From Volvariella volvacea V23 (Eukaryota > Basidiomycota > Agaricomycetes > Agaricales > Pluteaceae): DNA of 64,000 nt. The stretch is taken from the NCBI GenBank assembly GCA_000349905.1, contig KB722737.1, forward strand, positions 1,138,503 through 1,202,502, written 5' to 3'. The notes under the pieces are model-generated. The model had not been told where the DNA came from. It ran no database searches and saw nothing but the letters and a program-made list of their open reading frames with translations. Numbering within the stretch: position 1 is the first letter of the stretch; the number at the start of each line of letters is the position of its first letter. Of this stretch, positions 21,947 to 33,013 are shown piece by piece. The position numbers and the translations under genes are program-made.

Positions 21947-24027
21947 CTAGCAAACACACTGAATACCACTCCTCATAACTCCAATAGCAGCCTTATGCTG
22001 GCTGACAGCCAAAACGATAAAGCAGTGCCAAATACAATGTGACCCTATCGCACGCCGGGGAAGTCATCAGCACCCATACAAACAAAAGGTACGGATCTAC
22101 ACCCTTACCGAGACCAAAGGAATCCAAATACTTCGTAAACCGCGCAGGCAAGAACCGTTCCGGAATATGAAGCGCGTAGAATACGAGACCGATAAGGTAG
22201 GAGATCAGTGATGGGACGACGGGGCCTGTGCATTTCCGATGTCAGTCTTATTTGTAGCGTCAAATGTCATGTGCATGTCTTGGAGGTCACGCACTGATGA
22301 AAGCGAGCATTTCCTGTGTAGAGTGCATTGCAGCAAGGCTTGCTAAAGGGGCGAGGGCGGAGAAGGCAAGGGTTAGGAAGAATACAATTCTCCATCCCTG
22401 TCAAGGTGTCGTCGTGTCAGGTGCTATATTCATCTGACATGAGAGGGTGGAGTACTAACCCGATACTCGGTCATGTTGAACCAATTCATGAAAGGGAAGA
22501 TGTTCCCCGCTACCCCAGTCGAGAAGCAGAGCAGCAGATACGATTTGCCAAGATTGGGATGGCATTGGAACCCATAATGCACGACAGTTGCGACGCTTGC
22601 GCTGATAAGCCTATGAAGCAAAAATAGGGTAAGAGCTTGTATTGGGGAGAGACCAAACTCAATACGCACCAGCCGATGCCAACATAATCCACTCGTGCAC
22701 AGAAATCCATGCTCTTGTGGTGCGCACATCCGGACATGGTATGCCATACCGCGCTGCTAAACAAGCATAATAGTGCGAAGAGCATAAAGATGAGCTCAGG
22801 GGTATCATCGAAGGTTGAGGAGTTGAAGAAGGGGATGCTTCGTGCTCCCCATAGGATGAAGGGAATAAGATGAGTATGAATATTCACTATATGCTATTAG
22901 ATTTGACGTTCGGAGGAGTAAGCTTGCGGCTTACGGGTTTCATTGTGTAATGCAAACAGGGACATCAAAATTAGGGGCCACTTCTCTATGGGTATAAATC
23001 TTGACAAGTATCAGCACAGGGAAGCAGATAACGAACGTTGGATAAAATCAACATACCGATAACCATTGGTAACGAATGGATTGTTCCTCCATTGGTGTGG
23101 TAAATCGGAATATCTAATAAGTTTAACGCCCTCCAACGAACGTTTGACAGCATTTGCAATGTCCAAAGCAGCCTTTTCTAAAACTTCTTCCGTCTCCTTG
23201 ACCTCGTGGGCAGCGTCCAGGAGTTCGGTTACAAGGTCCGATGAGAGCAGGGAATCGATGAGCTCAGAGAGCATGGTACTCGGTGCTAAGTCAGGTACAC
23301 CTGGAAACTCGACCGAGGTAAGGTGGGAATGCAAGTTTTGCAAGTGCGTGGAAAGCGTTGGGATGTAGGACAATGGTTTTTGGAAGTCGAATTCGTGCAG
23401 CCTCGCACGCACGTTCTGGAGCTTGGAACGCATATCTGCTAAATCAGGAAGATGGGGCATGTCCGGCAAATCGAGATCGAGGAGACGCGAGACGTTGGGG
23501 ATGTCTGGGAGGTGGGGGATATCAGGGAGATGAGAGCGTACGTCCTGTATATCAGGCAGATGGGACCGCATTTCCTGGAGCACTGGTGGGACATCCGGGA
23601 GATCCGGAAACGAACTAACGAAACCCTCTACGGATAGATCCCCGAGATGGAAGTCTGGCAGGTGGGAGCAGACATCGGAACGGATTGATTCGAGCATTTC
23701 GAGAGCAGTGCGTGCCCACTGCCTTGCTTCTTCTATCTTGACTTCGCCCTTGGCCCTCAACGCCTCAAAATCCGGAGACTCGAATAAGGACAGACGACGT
23801 TCCAATTCGGCCAGGCATTGGAGCACTAGGACGCGAAGGGAAGCCAAGGTGTGTGTTGGGGAAGACACTGGCAGGTCCAAGGGTTCCAAAGAGGGCGGCA
23901 GGGGTTGGCAGATGGTGATACGGGATGAACGTGTCGTGCTTGGGGTCGATAAACGTCTGACATGGCGACGGAGGCGAACATGAGTGCTGGGCCGGTATAG
24001 GGTAGTGGTTGTAGTTGTAGAGGACAT
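21947..24027 (-). CDS. PAQR/adiponectin receptor-like (HlyIII) membrane protein with LPD-repeat N-terminus
   Basis: A 573-aa integral membrane protein. Seven exons on the minus strand: 24027-23057, 22999-22935, 22886-22670, 22610-22460, 22397-22295, 22225-22109 and 22044-21947. The last ~260 residues hold the seven-helix PAQR domain with its probable zinc ligands: SAVWHT (Ser, His), ARVDYVGIGW (Asp) and GSHCIWHCF (two His). NETLNIHTHLIPFILWG is the family entry motif. These proteins are known or suspected ceramidase-like hydrolases or sterol-sensing receptors. The first ~320 residues are soluble and contain repeated LPDI/LPDM/LPDL units (about 23430-23640), a layout I have not seen in the animal or yeast proteins. 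The TTG-led frame upstream is ignored; ATG at 24027 is used. Confidence 0.9.
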
Positions 24028-24342
24028 GACAGCAAGAAAAGCAAAAGCAAAGGAGTAAGGACAGTCAAGTATTTGAACAAGACAAGACAAGAAAATTCAA
24101 GGTGACAAGACACCACCACGACAGATCACAGAACCTGTCCAGCATTTCTCCCGTTCGCCTTCCTTTTTCGGCTGCGCCAGTATCGCCAAAATCACATGAC
24201 ACAGCACCGCCACCCTGCGCTCCTTCCTTGCGCAACGCCAAAGTCGAGTCCGCTCGAGTCAGCAGCCAGTCAGCCAGCAAATGTCGCTATATAAGCCCGC
24301 AAGCTGAACAGAATCCCCACCACCTCGCTCAGAACGATACCC
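24028..24342. other. divergent intergenic promoter region
   Basis: A 315-bp spacer between the divergent PAQR and peptidyl-tRNA hydrolase genes. Confidence 0.6.
24287..24295 (+). promoter_or_regulatory. TATA box of peptidyl-tRNA hydrolase gene
   Basis: CTATATAAG lies 48 nt before the ATG at 24343. Confidence 0.55.
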
Positions 24343-25014
24343 ATGGCTGCCTCGATACCCAAACTTTTTGTCGTCGGATTGGGAAACCTTCCTTATCCAC
24401 TCACTCGCCACAGGTAAGCCCACGCGTCTGATACACGTCAAAATGGGTTCATTGATGCACGTTCCAGTGTTGGCCAACTCATTATAGACTCGCTTGCATC
24501 AAGACTGGGTATTCACATGCTTTCAAGCCGCGGAGGCTTTACGGGCCAAGGAACCGTCATGATTGGTGAATCCCTCGTCGACTTGACTCTATTCAAATCT
24601 AGTGCGTATCTTGCCCCTTCCTCACCACCCAGCCTCACCTCGCTCTGTCGGGCAACAGAATCTCTAATGAACATATCCGGTCCATCCATCGCTACTGCCT
24701 ATCGCAAAACCGTGAAATCCCCAAGCTCCATGATCGTCATCTCCGACTCGCTTTCTCACAAGCCTGGTGCTTTACACGTTCGTCTTGGCGGCTCGGCGAA
24801 TGGCCATAATGGAGTGAAGAGCATCATCTCTGCTCTTGGGGGCGAAATGAACTTCCATCGGTTTAGAGTTGGCATTGGTCGAGACCAGTCCGACGCGGCG
24901 GACTATGTCATGCGTAGCCTGTCTTCATATGAACGTCGGTTTTGGGAGGACGAGGGCTTGGATCTTGTCATTAACGAGATTGAGAACATTGCTCGCAAGC
25001 AGGTTGGGGGGTAA
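24343..25014 (+). CDS. peptidyl-tRNA hydrolase (Pth family)
   Basis: A 186-aa bacterial-type peptidyl-tRNA hydrolase, which releases tRNA from stalled peptidyl-tRNA and is often mitochondrial in fungi. Exons are 24343-24413, 24468-24601 and 24659-25014. Motifs: VVGLGNLPYPLTRHSVG holds the Asn and catalytic His, although the usual Asn after TRH is Ser. LFKSKSLMNISGPS spans the second intron. VISDSLSHKPG supplies the Asp, then GSANGHNGVKSI and RFRVGIGR follow. The length matches the family. A mitochondrial presequence is not evident. Confidence 0.92.
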
Positions 25015-25533
25015 ATTTATTTCGGTGCGTCTGCAACCGTATTTCCTCGGGCTTGGGACTTACTTGTCCTTCAGACTGGTTTCACTTGGTTATCCTTGCA
25101 CTACTTATGCTCGCTGCACGTATTGCATCATCACACACACTCTCCATAGAAGAAGCGCTCCACGCACCCGCCTTCTCGATCCGAGATACCCCCTTGCACT
25201 TCGAAGGCACACTAGCATATACATCAACCTCATGGTCATCCACATTACATCGAACCACCAATTACTGTACTAGACACACTGAATAGATCACCTTGCTCAC
25301 CACCTTGGGTTCTTTGAACTTCGTTTCTTGCATTGAGCTAATTTTGTATTCTCAGAACACGAGGTTACGTGACCGGATTAGGTGCACCACAAGTCTGCAC
25401 CCTAAATGTTCCTCCCCAAGAAGCTTCTTCTAGGTGGTGCACTCGCCTTCTTAGTCTTCCAGCCGCCAATGACCCGCATATATAATGTCCTTGTGCATTG
25501 GTTAACATCGTGACTCGCTTCGCACTTCTGAGC
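25015..25533. other. intergenic, promoter of GH92 gene
   Basis: No recognisable gene. CCAAT occurs at 25466-25470 and a TATA box at 25477-25487. Confidence 0.6.
25477..25487 (+). promoter_or_regulatory. TATA box of GH92 gene
   Basis: CATATATAATG lies 46 nt before the chosen ATG, with a CCAAT box just upstream. Confidence 0.55.
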
Positions 25534-28500
25534 ATGGGTTTTGTTCATATGGCTTGGCTATTAGCCACCCTTCTCATTTACCCGTCACCCTTCACACTGG
25601 TTGACGCACAACCATCGCCAGAACAACAAAAACGAATAACAAAAGCCATCCAGGGCGCAGCGAAGAACCCAACTAGCAATCCAGACTACACAGCGTTTGT
25701 GAATCCCTTCATTGGAACAGGTGAGGCTGGGCCATGTGATTGTCAAATTCAGATGCTTGACCGAACTCTTCGTCCGTTGTGCCAGACAATTTTGGTAATG
25801 TGTGGTGAGTCCTTCTGAGTGTTCTACTGCAGGTGAACGGGGAGTGACTGGAGTGGGTTCCTTGCCTTTCGGCATTTGTGTCTTCCATGCACCACCGGTA
25901 CGATGTGAATTGGATAGTCCTGGTGCATCTGTACCATTTGGAATGGTATGTCTTCACCAGCGGCCCTCCCTTCGCATTCGAGTTCTTAAACGAACTTTGC
26001 TCACATTTGCACCAGGTCAAGTTCACAACAGATATGACGGGCTACGCTCCGGCAGGTGAGTATATGCGCGTGCCCATTGCCAAAGGCGCGGAGATCATAA
26101 CCTACACTCGCTGTCGTGTTGAGGCTACGTCGCGAATCCCAAAGAGAAAGTCCGTGGCCTAAGCCCGCTGCACGATAGCGGAACCGGATCTTCACTCGGT
26201 ATGTGCTTCCCACTTGGCAGATTGTGACCCCCCGTTGTGTGCCAGCACTGACATGGTTCGTCATGGTCGCGTTTTCTTCTAGGGACGTATGGCAATTTCG
26301 AGATTATGCCTCTCCTCTGCCCCGGCGGCTTCGAGAGCTGCACAACCACACTCGCAGCTCGTCAGAGGCTCAGAAAACCCAATACAGACGGTAAGTGTCC
26401 TTATCTCTTTCCGCCCTATCCCTCACCTCCCATCTTCCCATCCCCTAAACACAAACCTCGTCCAAATTCAAGACGCCTGGCCAGGGTACTTCACTCTCAC
26501 ACTCGACAACAACATCAAAATGGAAGCAACAGCAACTCGACGAGCCGGTTTAGAGCGGTTCACTTTCCCTCCTTCTGCCTCTACTAGCCGCGGCCCGGCC
26601 GCGGGGGCACCGGCTCAGAAACAGGAAAATAAACCGTACTTTGTGCTTGATTTGGCTAATGACCTGCCAAACTCGTTTGCAGGAGGAACCTTGGATATTG
26701 ATCACACGAAAGGTAGGATTATGATCAGTGGGTCTTGGGGGTCAAGGTAGGCCTTGAACTAATGACCCTCTTCTACGAATAGACCTTTTCATCACTGATG
26801 ACGTTTTCTTTGCTCGCTAGTTTCGGACCAGGGAGGTTCAACTACCGCGCTTATGCATGCTACGATTTGTTAAATGGAGGTAAGCAGAAATTGAGCGAGT
26901 ATGGTGTGTGGACGGGGGATACGTATGTTCCTTTCTTTGAGACCCGTCTCGCCCTGCTGTTTAATTGCGAGAAATTGCAGGTATGGGCTGGATGCTAAAG
27001 GACTTGGGCAAACGCACCTCAACCTAACTCTCAATCTCATCGGCGGCGTATACCAATCCGGTGCCTTATTTTCCTTCGAGTCCGAGTCTGAACCCAAGGC
27101 TCGTCAACAAATTATCATCCGCGTAGGCGTATCCTTCGTCTCCGCCTCCCAAGCATGCCAAAACGCCGAAACGGAAATCGGAGAAGCAAGCTTTGACGAA
27201 ATCATGGAAAGGGCGAGGGTGCTGTGGTTGGAGAAGCTGAGGAAGGTGGAGATTGATTTGAGTGGTACGCCGGAGAATGTGACGGAGATGTTGTATTCTT
27301 CGTTGTATAGGGCTGCGTTGACGCCGGTGAGTGCTGGGTTTGGATTTATAGTGGTGCGTAGGGATGTGCTGAGTGTGTTGATAGAATAATGCTACGGGGG
27401 AGACTCAAGGGCTGTTTGAGGGTACCAAGTCGTATTATTTTGATTCCTTGTATTGCAGGTGAGTCTTCTCCTGAGTCCCTGCAGTGCAAGGATTGAATAT
27501 ATTGGAATTACGTACTCCAGCTGGGACACAGTAAGACCTTGCCTTCTCCTTACCTTCAGTAGTTTACCGGCTCACTACATTCAACAGTTCCGGACATTCT
27601 TCCCACTTCTATCCCTCCACTCCCCAGTCGAATTCGCCCAGATAGTCGACAGCTACATTGACGGCTGGAGAAAAAACGGGTGGATGCCTGAATGTAGAGC
27701 TAATAACCTTCCTGGATGGACACAAGGAGGTACATATTCATCGATCCTTTTCCTACTTCTCCTTCTCCTAAATTCGAGTCAATCATTTATCTACTTTAGG
27801 TTCCAGTGCGGACAACATCGTATCCCATTTCGCCGTCAACTATCACAACGAAGCTAGGCGACTCGGGATTGATTTGCAAGAGCTTTATGAGGCATTGGTA
27901 ACGGATGGAGAGGTTAACCCACCTGAATGGAATATCCACGGTCGACAAGTGAATGTGTACAAGTGGGTATCACGTCCACACCGCAAGAAAGTCTAGGCTG
28001 ATCGAGATTGGGGGGCTACAGGAAGTATGGTTATGTGCCTTTTGGCGTTCTTGATGTTTCGAGCACGGGAAGACAGACGAGGGAGGGGAGCCGAACTCTA
28101 GAGGTAAGTCTTTCGTGGTGACACCCATTTAGTTGTCTAACCGTTTATGCCTCTTATTAAGTACGCATTCGAGGATTTTGGAATCCGCCAAGTCGCCCAA
28201 CTGTTGGGTAAAGCAGACGACGTGGAAAAATATACCAACCGTTCACTTGTAAGTCAAAACCTGACATTCCATGCGCATATATGCACCCCAACGCTTACTT
28301 ACGCCTCTCTTTATCTACACACAAATAGTTCTATCGGAACGTCTGGGATCCAAATGTCACAAGCGATGGGTTCACAGGGTTCATGCAAAAGCGATATTCA
28401 AATGGCACCTTTGCATATACGGACCCTGTGAATTGTTCGCCGAATGATAAGAATGAGACGAGGGCTTGTTCGTTGCAGGGAAGCAATGTGAATGGGTTTT

Positions 28501-29483
28501 ACGAGTCTTCTTCCTGGGAGTATAGCTGGCGAGTTTTCTCTTGATTGGATGAGGCCCGGATGAGGAACTAATTTGAGAGCTGCAGGTATGCACCGCACGA
28601 TACGGCATATCTCATTCACCTTATGGGAGGAAATGTAATGTCTTTCTTTTTATGTGGGAAGGTATATACTTATCTCAGCATAGGAAACCTTTATCAAGCG
28701 CCTAAACCACTTCTTTGACGTAAGCTGCTCATTTGTTGAATTTAGTACCATTAACTTCACCTCACCCATTAGGCTGGGTATTACCTCGCTGGAAACGAAC
28801 CCTCGTTTCAGGTAAATATATCAATCCCGAATGTCAATGAGTCTAAGTTCAGGCTCCCATTTAGACCCCAATTGGATATCATTATGCCAACCGTCCTACC
28901 CTCTCTGTGGATCGAGTGAGAGAGGTCGTATTCACAAACTTTGATACAAGTGAGCCTTCCTACGTCTTTGGTTTATAACAAAGAATGATTGACCTACTCT
29001 GTAGCGCCCGCAGGATTGCCAGGAAATGACGACCAAGCAGCCATGGCGAGTTTACTCGTATTTCATCTACTAGGACTTTACCCAGGTGCTTCTTTCATTC
29101 GAATTACCTCGCCTTGTCTCTCTTTAAATGCTAATATATTCTGCGTAGTGCCTTCAACAACACACCTCCTACTCCTCTCCCCCTTCACCCCCAAATACAC
29201 GATCCACAATGACTTTCTCAACACCTCAACAACCGTCACAGTCCTCAACTACTCTCCCCAGTCACTCAAAAAGCGTATCCCGAAAGGCGTACCGGCGTAC
29301 GTGCGAAGCGTCACAATAAACGGAAAACCAACTCCTTCGAGATGTTGGTTCAATGTTTACGATACGTTTAGAGCGGGAGGGGAGATTATCATCGAGCTTA
29401 CGGGCGAGAAGGAGAAAGTGGACAGTTGTGCGGGTGGGGTACCGGAGAGTTTGTCGACGGGTGGGTTTGCGGGTGCGAGATAG
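25534..29483 (+). CDS. GH92 alpha-mannosidase, secreted
   Basis: A secreted exo-alpha-mannosidase of glycoside hydrolase family 92, in roughly twenty short exons. Its role would be trimming mannose from N-glycans or yeast-type mannan, with Ca2+ dependence as known for the family. Start 25534 gives a signal peptide (MGFVHMAWLLATLLIY...VDA); an in-frame TTG at 25498 is not used. Landmarks in order: NPFIGT-DNFGNVCPGASVPFGM, TTDMTGYAPAGY, GLSPLHDSGTGSSLGTYG, LYSSLYRAALTP, SYYFDSLYCSWDTFRTFFPL, GWMPECRANNLPGW, YEYSSWEYSWY-like segment, and PAGLPGNDDQAAM, where the GNDD segment matches the region assigned to base Asp residues in the family. One exon (27521-27530) is only 10 nt and encodes part of SWDT. 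The C-terminal domain ends with GGFAGAR-stop. Confidence 0.9.
27521..27530 (+). other. 10-nt micro-exon of the GH92 gene
   Basis: CTGGGACACA is flanked by CCAG on the left and GTAAGA on the right. It completes SWDT and links SLYC to FRTFF, matching the conserved SxWDTFR segment of GH92 enzymes. Confidence 0.8.
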
Positions 29484-29880
29484 TATTTTTTGCCTTTGGA
29501 CTGGTAGCGAAGAATTCTACTGGACATCCCCAAGGACAGTTTGGTGGTATAAGCGGTGAAAGAGGTGGCATGTCGTGAACAATGGACGTTGGCTTTGCTA
29601 GCACTCGCTCCAAGCCTCCGAGCGTGAGCCTTGTACACTTTCGAAATGGAACGTTTGGTGGGTCAAGAGACCTCAAATCAGGCCATTTTTTCCCATATTT
29701 TTTGGTTGAGGGTTGAACTCGTCAAAGCCAAGGGTGAAAAACGGGTACTAGACATCACATTTTTCGAGGTAACATGAGGTTAAGGAGAACTGCGTTGGCT
29801 GTACAGGTGGAAAGAGCTGTATCCCCAAGTGCATCTGCCACCACGTACTTGACGCCTCGAGCCTATCTGCAGGAAGAGTG
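29484..29880. other. convergent intergenic region
   Basis: Spacer between the 3' ends of the GH92 gene and the kinase-like gene on the other strand. No gene seen. Confidence 0.6.
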
Positions 29881-31327
29881 TTACCAAACGGGCTCCAAAA
29901 CTGTGGGGGCTATATGCAATGAATGGGGGGACATATTATGTATAATAGCCGTGAGCATAGATAATGCTTCATCGGCGCTGGGGATATTAGCAAAATCGGT
30001 GGACGCCATCTTCTCGAGAATATCATCTACAGGCTGAATCGTGGACTATGGGAGCGCATGATTCGTCATTTCTAGACCTATGCGACGTAACGATAGACCC
30101 ATACCTTAAAATCCAAAAGACTCATCCCCAACTGCCACACATCCAGCCTGAACGGGTCCCACGGCGTGTCGCTGTCCATCTCCGGTATTCGTGGCCGCGA
30201 GTACATTTCCTTTTGAGAAAAGGAGCCGCCGAGAGGGTAGCCGGTGCACATGCGCTGCGAGGGCGGACAGTCTTGTTCGAACGATACCGCAACCTCGAAG
30301 TCGATGAGATGGACGCGCGGGCGGGTTACCGGAATTTTTCCCGTCAGCAGGGATTCGGGGTGCCATTCGACGAGAAAGTTGTCCTCGAACGCGTCCTGAA
30401 AAGAAATAGTCTGAGAGGTGTGCTTAAACTGCAAGAATTGAGCGTACACGATGAGCAATTCCTTGATTATGGATATATGCAAGCCCCTGGGTAGGATACT
30501 CAGATAGGAAGGAGGGAGGAGGGGAACGTACCTCCAACGCTTGGAGCACCATGTCCAGGACATCACCAACAGAATTCTTTGCCCATCCCCCATACGCTTC
30601 CGCCATCCTTCTCGCAACCCACGGAAAAACACCAAACGTCACATGGTCGAACTGGAACTCCTGAACCATCGGAAGGGTGTGGTTGCTGCCAGCCAGACTT
30701 TGCATGGCCGTCCCAAGGTTTCGCAATATGCGGAGATGCTCGCGACCTTCTTCTTTGATGACGACGACTCGCATGATATAAGCTCGTCCGTCTTTCGTCA
30801 TTACGGCGCGGTTGCTCGGATTCTGCGTGTATATCATGAAATAGCCCAGACGAAATAAATATTACCACATACAGTGTAACTCCAACACCTAAGAAAGTGT
30901 GCTGAGCCCCGTTTTTCACGGGTATCACCAAGAGATGATAGGAAGTACGCATAGCCACCCTGAGAGGGATATGCAAGGCCAGGAGTGACTAGCATGGAGT
31001 GGTCCTTGTGAGACCACTGAGTATATCCAGCCTCACGGAGAACTTCATCCAGATCCTGCCAGACCTTTTCTTCCGCCTGAATGCTCTTTCCAGGACGTCG
31101 CCACGTATCCAAATCAGGAGGAAGCTGTGTTTCTGGTGTCACAAATGGTGTTGCCGAATAGTCGAGAGAGGGTGCACCGATTGTAACACGCCGTCGCGGC
31201 TTTTGCGTTTCTTGTGCTTCGTCTGTATTTGGTAGAGTTCATACGTGAGCTTCAGGAGCGCGAAGCCAGACACGACTGCAGTTGCTGTGAGCGCGGCTGC
31301 AAAACATGCCGAGAATGATTGAGGCAT
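29881..31327 (-). CDS. kinase-like protein with N-terminal membrane segment
   Basis: A 395-aa protein kinase-fold protein. Minus-strand exons: 31327-31178, 31124-30873, 30822-30532, 30486-30448, 30395-30105 and 30045-29881, all phase 0. The N-terminus has a hydrophobic segment (CFAAALTATAVVSGFALLKL) that could be a signal anchor. Kinase features are YIMRVVVIKEEG (Lys strand), AYIHNQGIAHR joined by an intron to DAFEDNFLVEW (HRD...N loop) and VHLIDFEVAV, where the DFG Gly is Glu. RLDVWQLGMSLLDF corresponds to helix F. The altered DFG makes reduced activity or a pseudokinase possible. The C-terminal exon was found by splice signals and ends at 29881. Exon 1/2 joining is the least certain step. 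Confidence 0.75.
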
Positions 31328-31911
31328 TAGATTTGGAGTACTTGGACGCGACTCGCGACCCTGTTATCTTCTAAATTAGGCAATGAGTCTTCCGTGATGG
31401 GTTGAGTTACGGATGTCACGCGAGAGGAGGAGAGGAAATGGGCAGTAGAAAAGGGGATGGACGCTGGGAGTGTGCGAGTGTCCATGATTACAAGTAGACA
31501 CTGTTGATGTGTAGGCACATAGAATCGTTTTTCAACGTAAAAGCTGATTGCGAACGTTAGTGTCATGTCAGAAGGCTACTTGATTCCAGATCACCCTTTA
31601 CCACCGCTCGGGATTGGACAGAGCATCTCAGGGCAAACTAAGGATTTGCCAAGTTCTCATTGTCAGAAGCTCCTCCGATGATGCCCGCAATCGAAGCACA
31701 CTTCAAATTGAAAATCCCGTTTCCTATGCGCGAAGCTGCGCGTCTCTTAGTAACGAAAATACTTCGTCAATTCATTCACCATTTCTTTGTTCTGGAGATA
31801 AAAGTTGGAATCTGGCACTTGAATACAAGTCGTTTGAACGTAGACTACTAGAATTAGCGGGTGGAGCTAGACAATAAATACAAGACCCATAGTGTCACCA
31901 TTCCAACACCC
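31328..31911. other. divergent intergenic region, no supported gene
   Basis: Lies between two divergent genes. Open stretches here (for example minus strand 31327-31566) show no domain and are not called. Confidence 0.5.
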
Positions 31912-32508
31912 ATGTCTTCCCGTTCTTATTACAACATCTCTGTGAGTACGTACGTCTCCATATGACTTTCTGGAGCTCAGTGCTTCGATACTGCTTTTCA
32001 GTGCGCCCTCCCAACGTGAGTACCATTACACATTACACACACTACGTCCACCGACTCAAATCCTCTCAACAGCGAGCAGGGCGCACATGGCGCTTGGAAT
32101 GACGATGAACCTCTAGAAATTGGTGTCCGGGGAACTATTTTTCCCCACCAGAGCCCGGGCCACCCTAATAATTCCAATCGCTCTCATGCCTTTCTCCTCG
32201 ACCTTCAAACCGACGACCACCATCGTGGGGCCGGGATTGGCGTTTTCGAGAATGGCGTCATTGCAGACATCCAATTTCAAGGAATACTCGACGCCGAGTC
32301 ATGGGCAGCACTGCAGGTGGTGCCTACTAGCAGCAATGGAGATGGCAGTTTTATGCTCACTGTGTTTTCGGGTGGATTCGAGAGCGAAAGCGAATTTGCC
32401 CTTTTTCTCCTTGTTGACGATGAGATGGTAGGGTTGATTACGGGAAAGACGACTGAGTATTACGAGGAGGATGTATATGCTCGGGGATCGTTCAGCTGGC
32501 GAAAGTAA
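31912..32508 (+). CDS. hypothetical protein, 159 aa
   Basis: Probable small gene with exons 31912-31941, 32002-32015 and 32073-32508. The model joins MSSRSYYNIS to CALPT and then EQGAHGAWNDDEPLEIGVRG. I recognise no family. The protein is acidic, soluble and without signal peptide, and has alternating hydrophobic strands (GAGIGVFENGVIADIQFQGI, FALFLLVDDEMVGLITG) suggesting a small beta-rich fold. The coding stretch ends in SFSWRK-stop; the stop overlaps a good GTAAGT donor, and splicing there would change only the last residue. Exon 2 is just 14 nt, so the 5' structure is tentative. Confidence 0.55.
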
Positions 32509-33013
32509 GTGCACTGTACCCAGAGATTCGTTGAACTAATCTGGCTGTCGACCTAGTTAAGTCGCAAACGTGTTGACAGCGCAAAGAATAGAATCGTATC
32601 GTATAGCAGTGGCTGCTTAGTGCACCAAAGTCGTGATACATAGATGTGTATTGTGTGGGCTGCCATTTTGAATGACAGCTTAAATGTCGCGATAGAGATG
32701 TAATGTGGAGTGAGGAAGGGTTCGTATCCTGGCATGGGTTGTGTTGAAATAACAAAATATCGCAAGATGTCGCAAGAGTCGTGATGAGAGAGGGGGCTCA
32801 GTAACGTGATAATAGCGCTACAAGGTCGTAGCTACAGATAAAATGGCAAGAATGAAAACTAGCAATGAGTAGCGATTTCCAAGAATTTCACAATCATAAA
32901 CAGTGGCGGGCGGCGGCGGAAGGGCTGGTTCGCGTGTACACAAGATAGGATGTAAGATGGGTGTTCCTCGATGGGTCGGGATTGTCTACTGATATCGCAA
33001 GATAGCAAAATGG
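32509..33013. other. convergent intergenic region
   Basis: Spacer between convergent gene ends. No supported gene. Confidence 0.6.
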
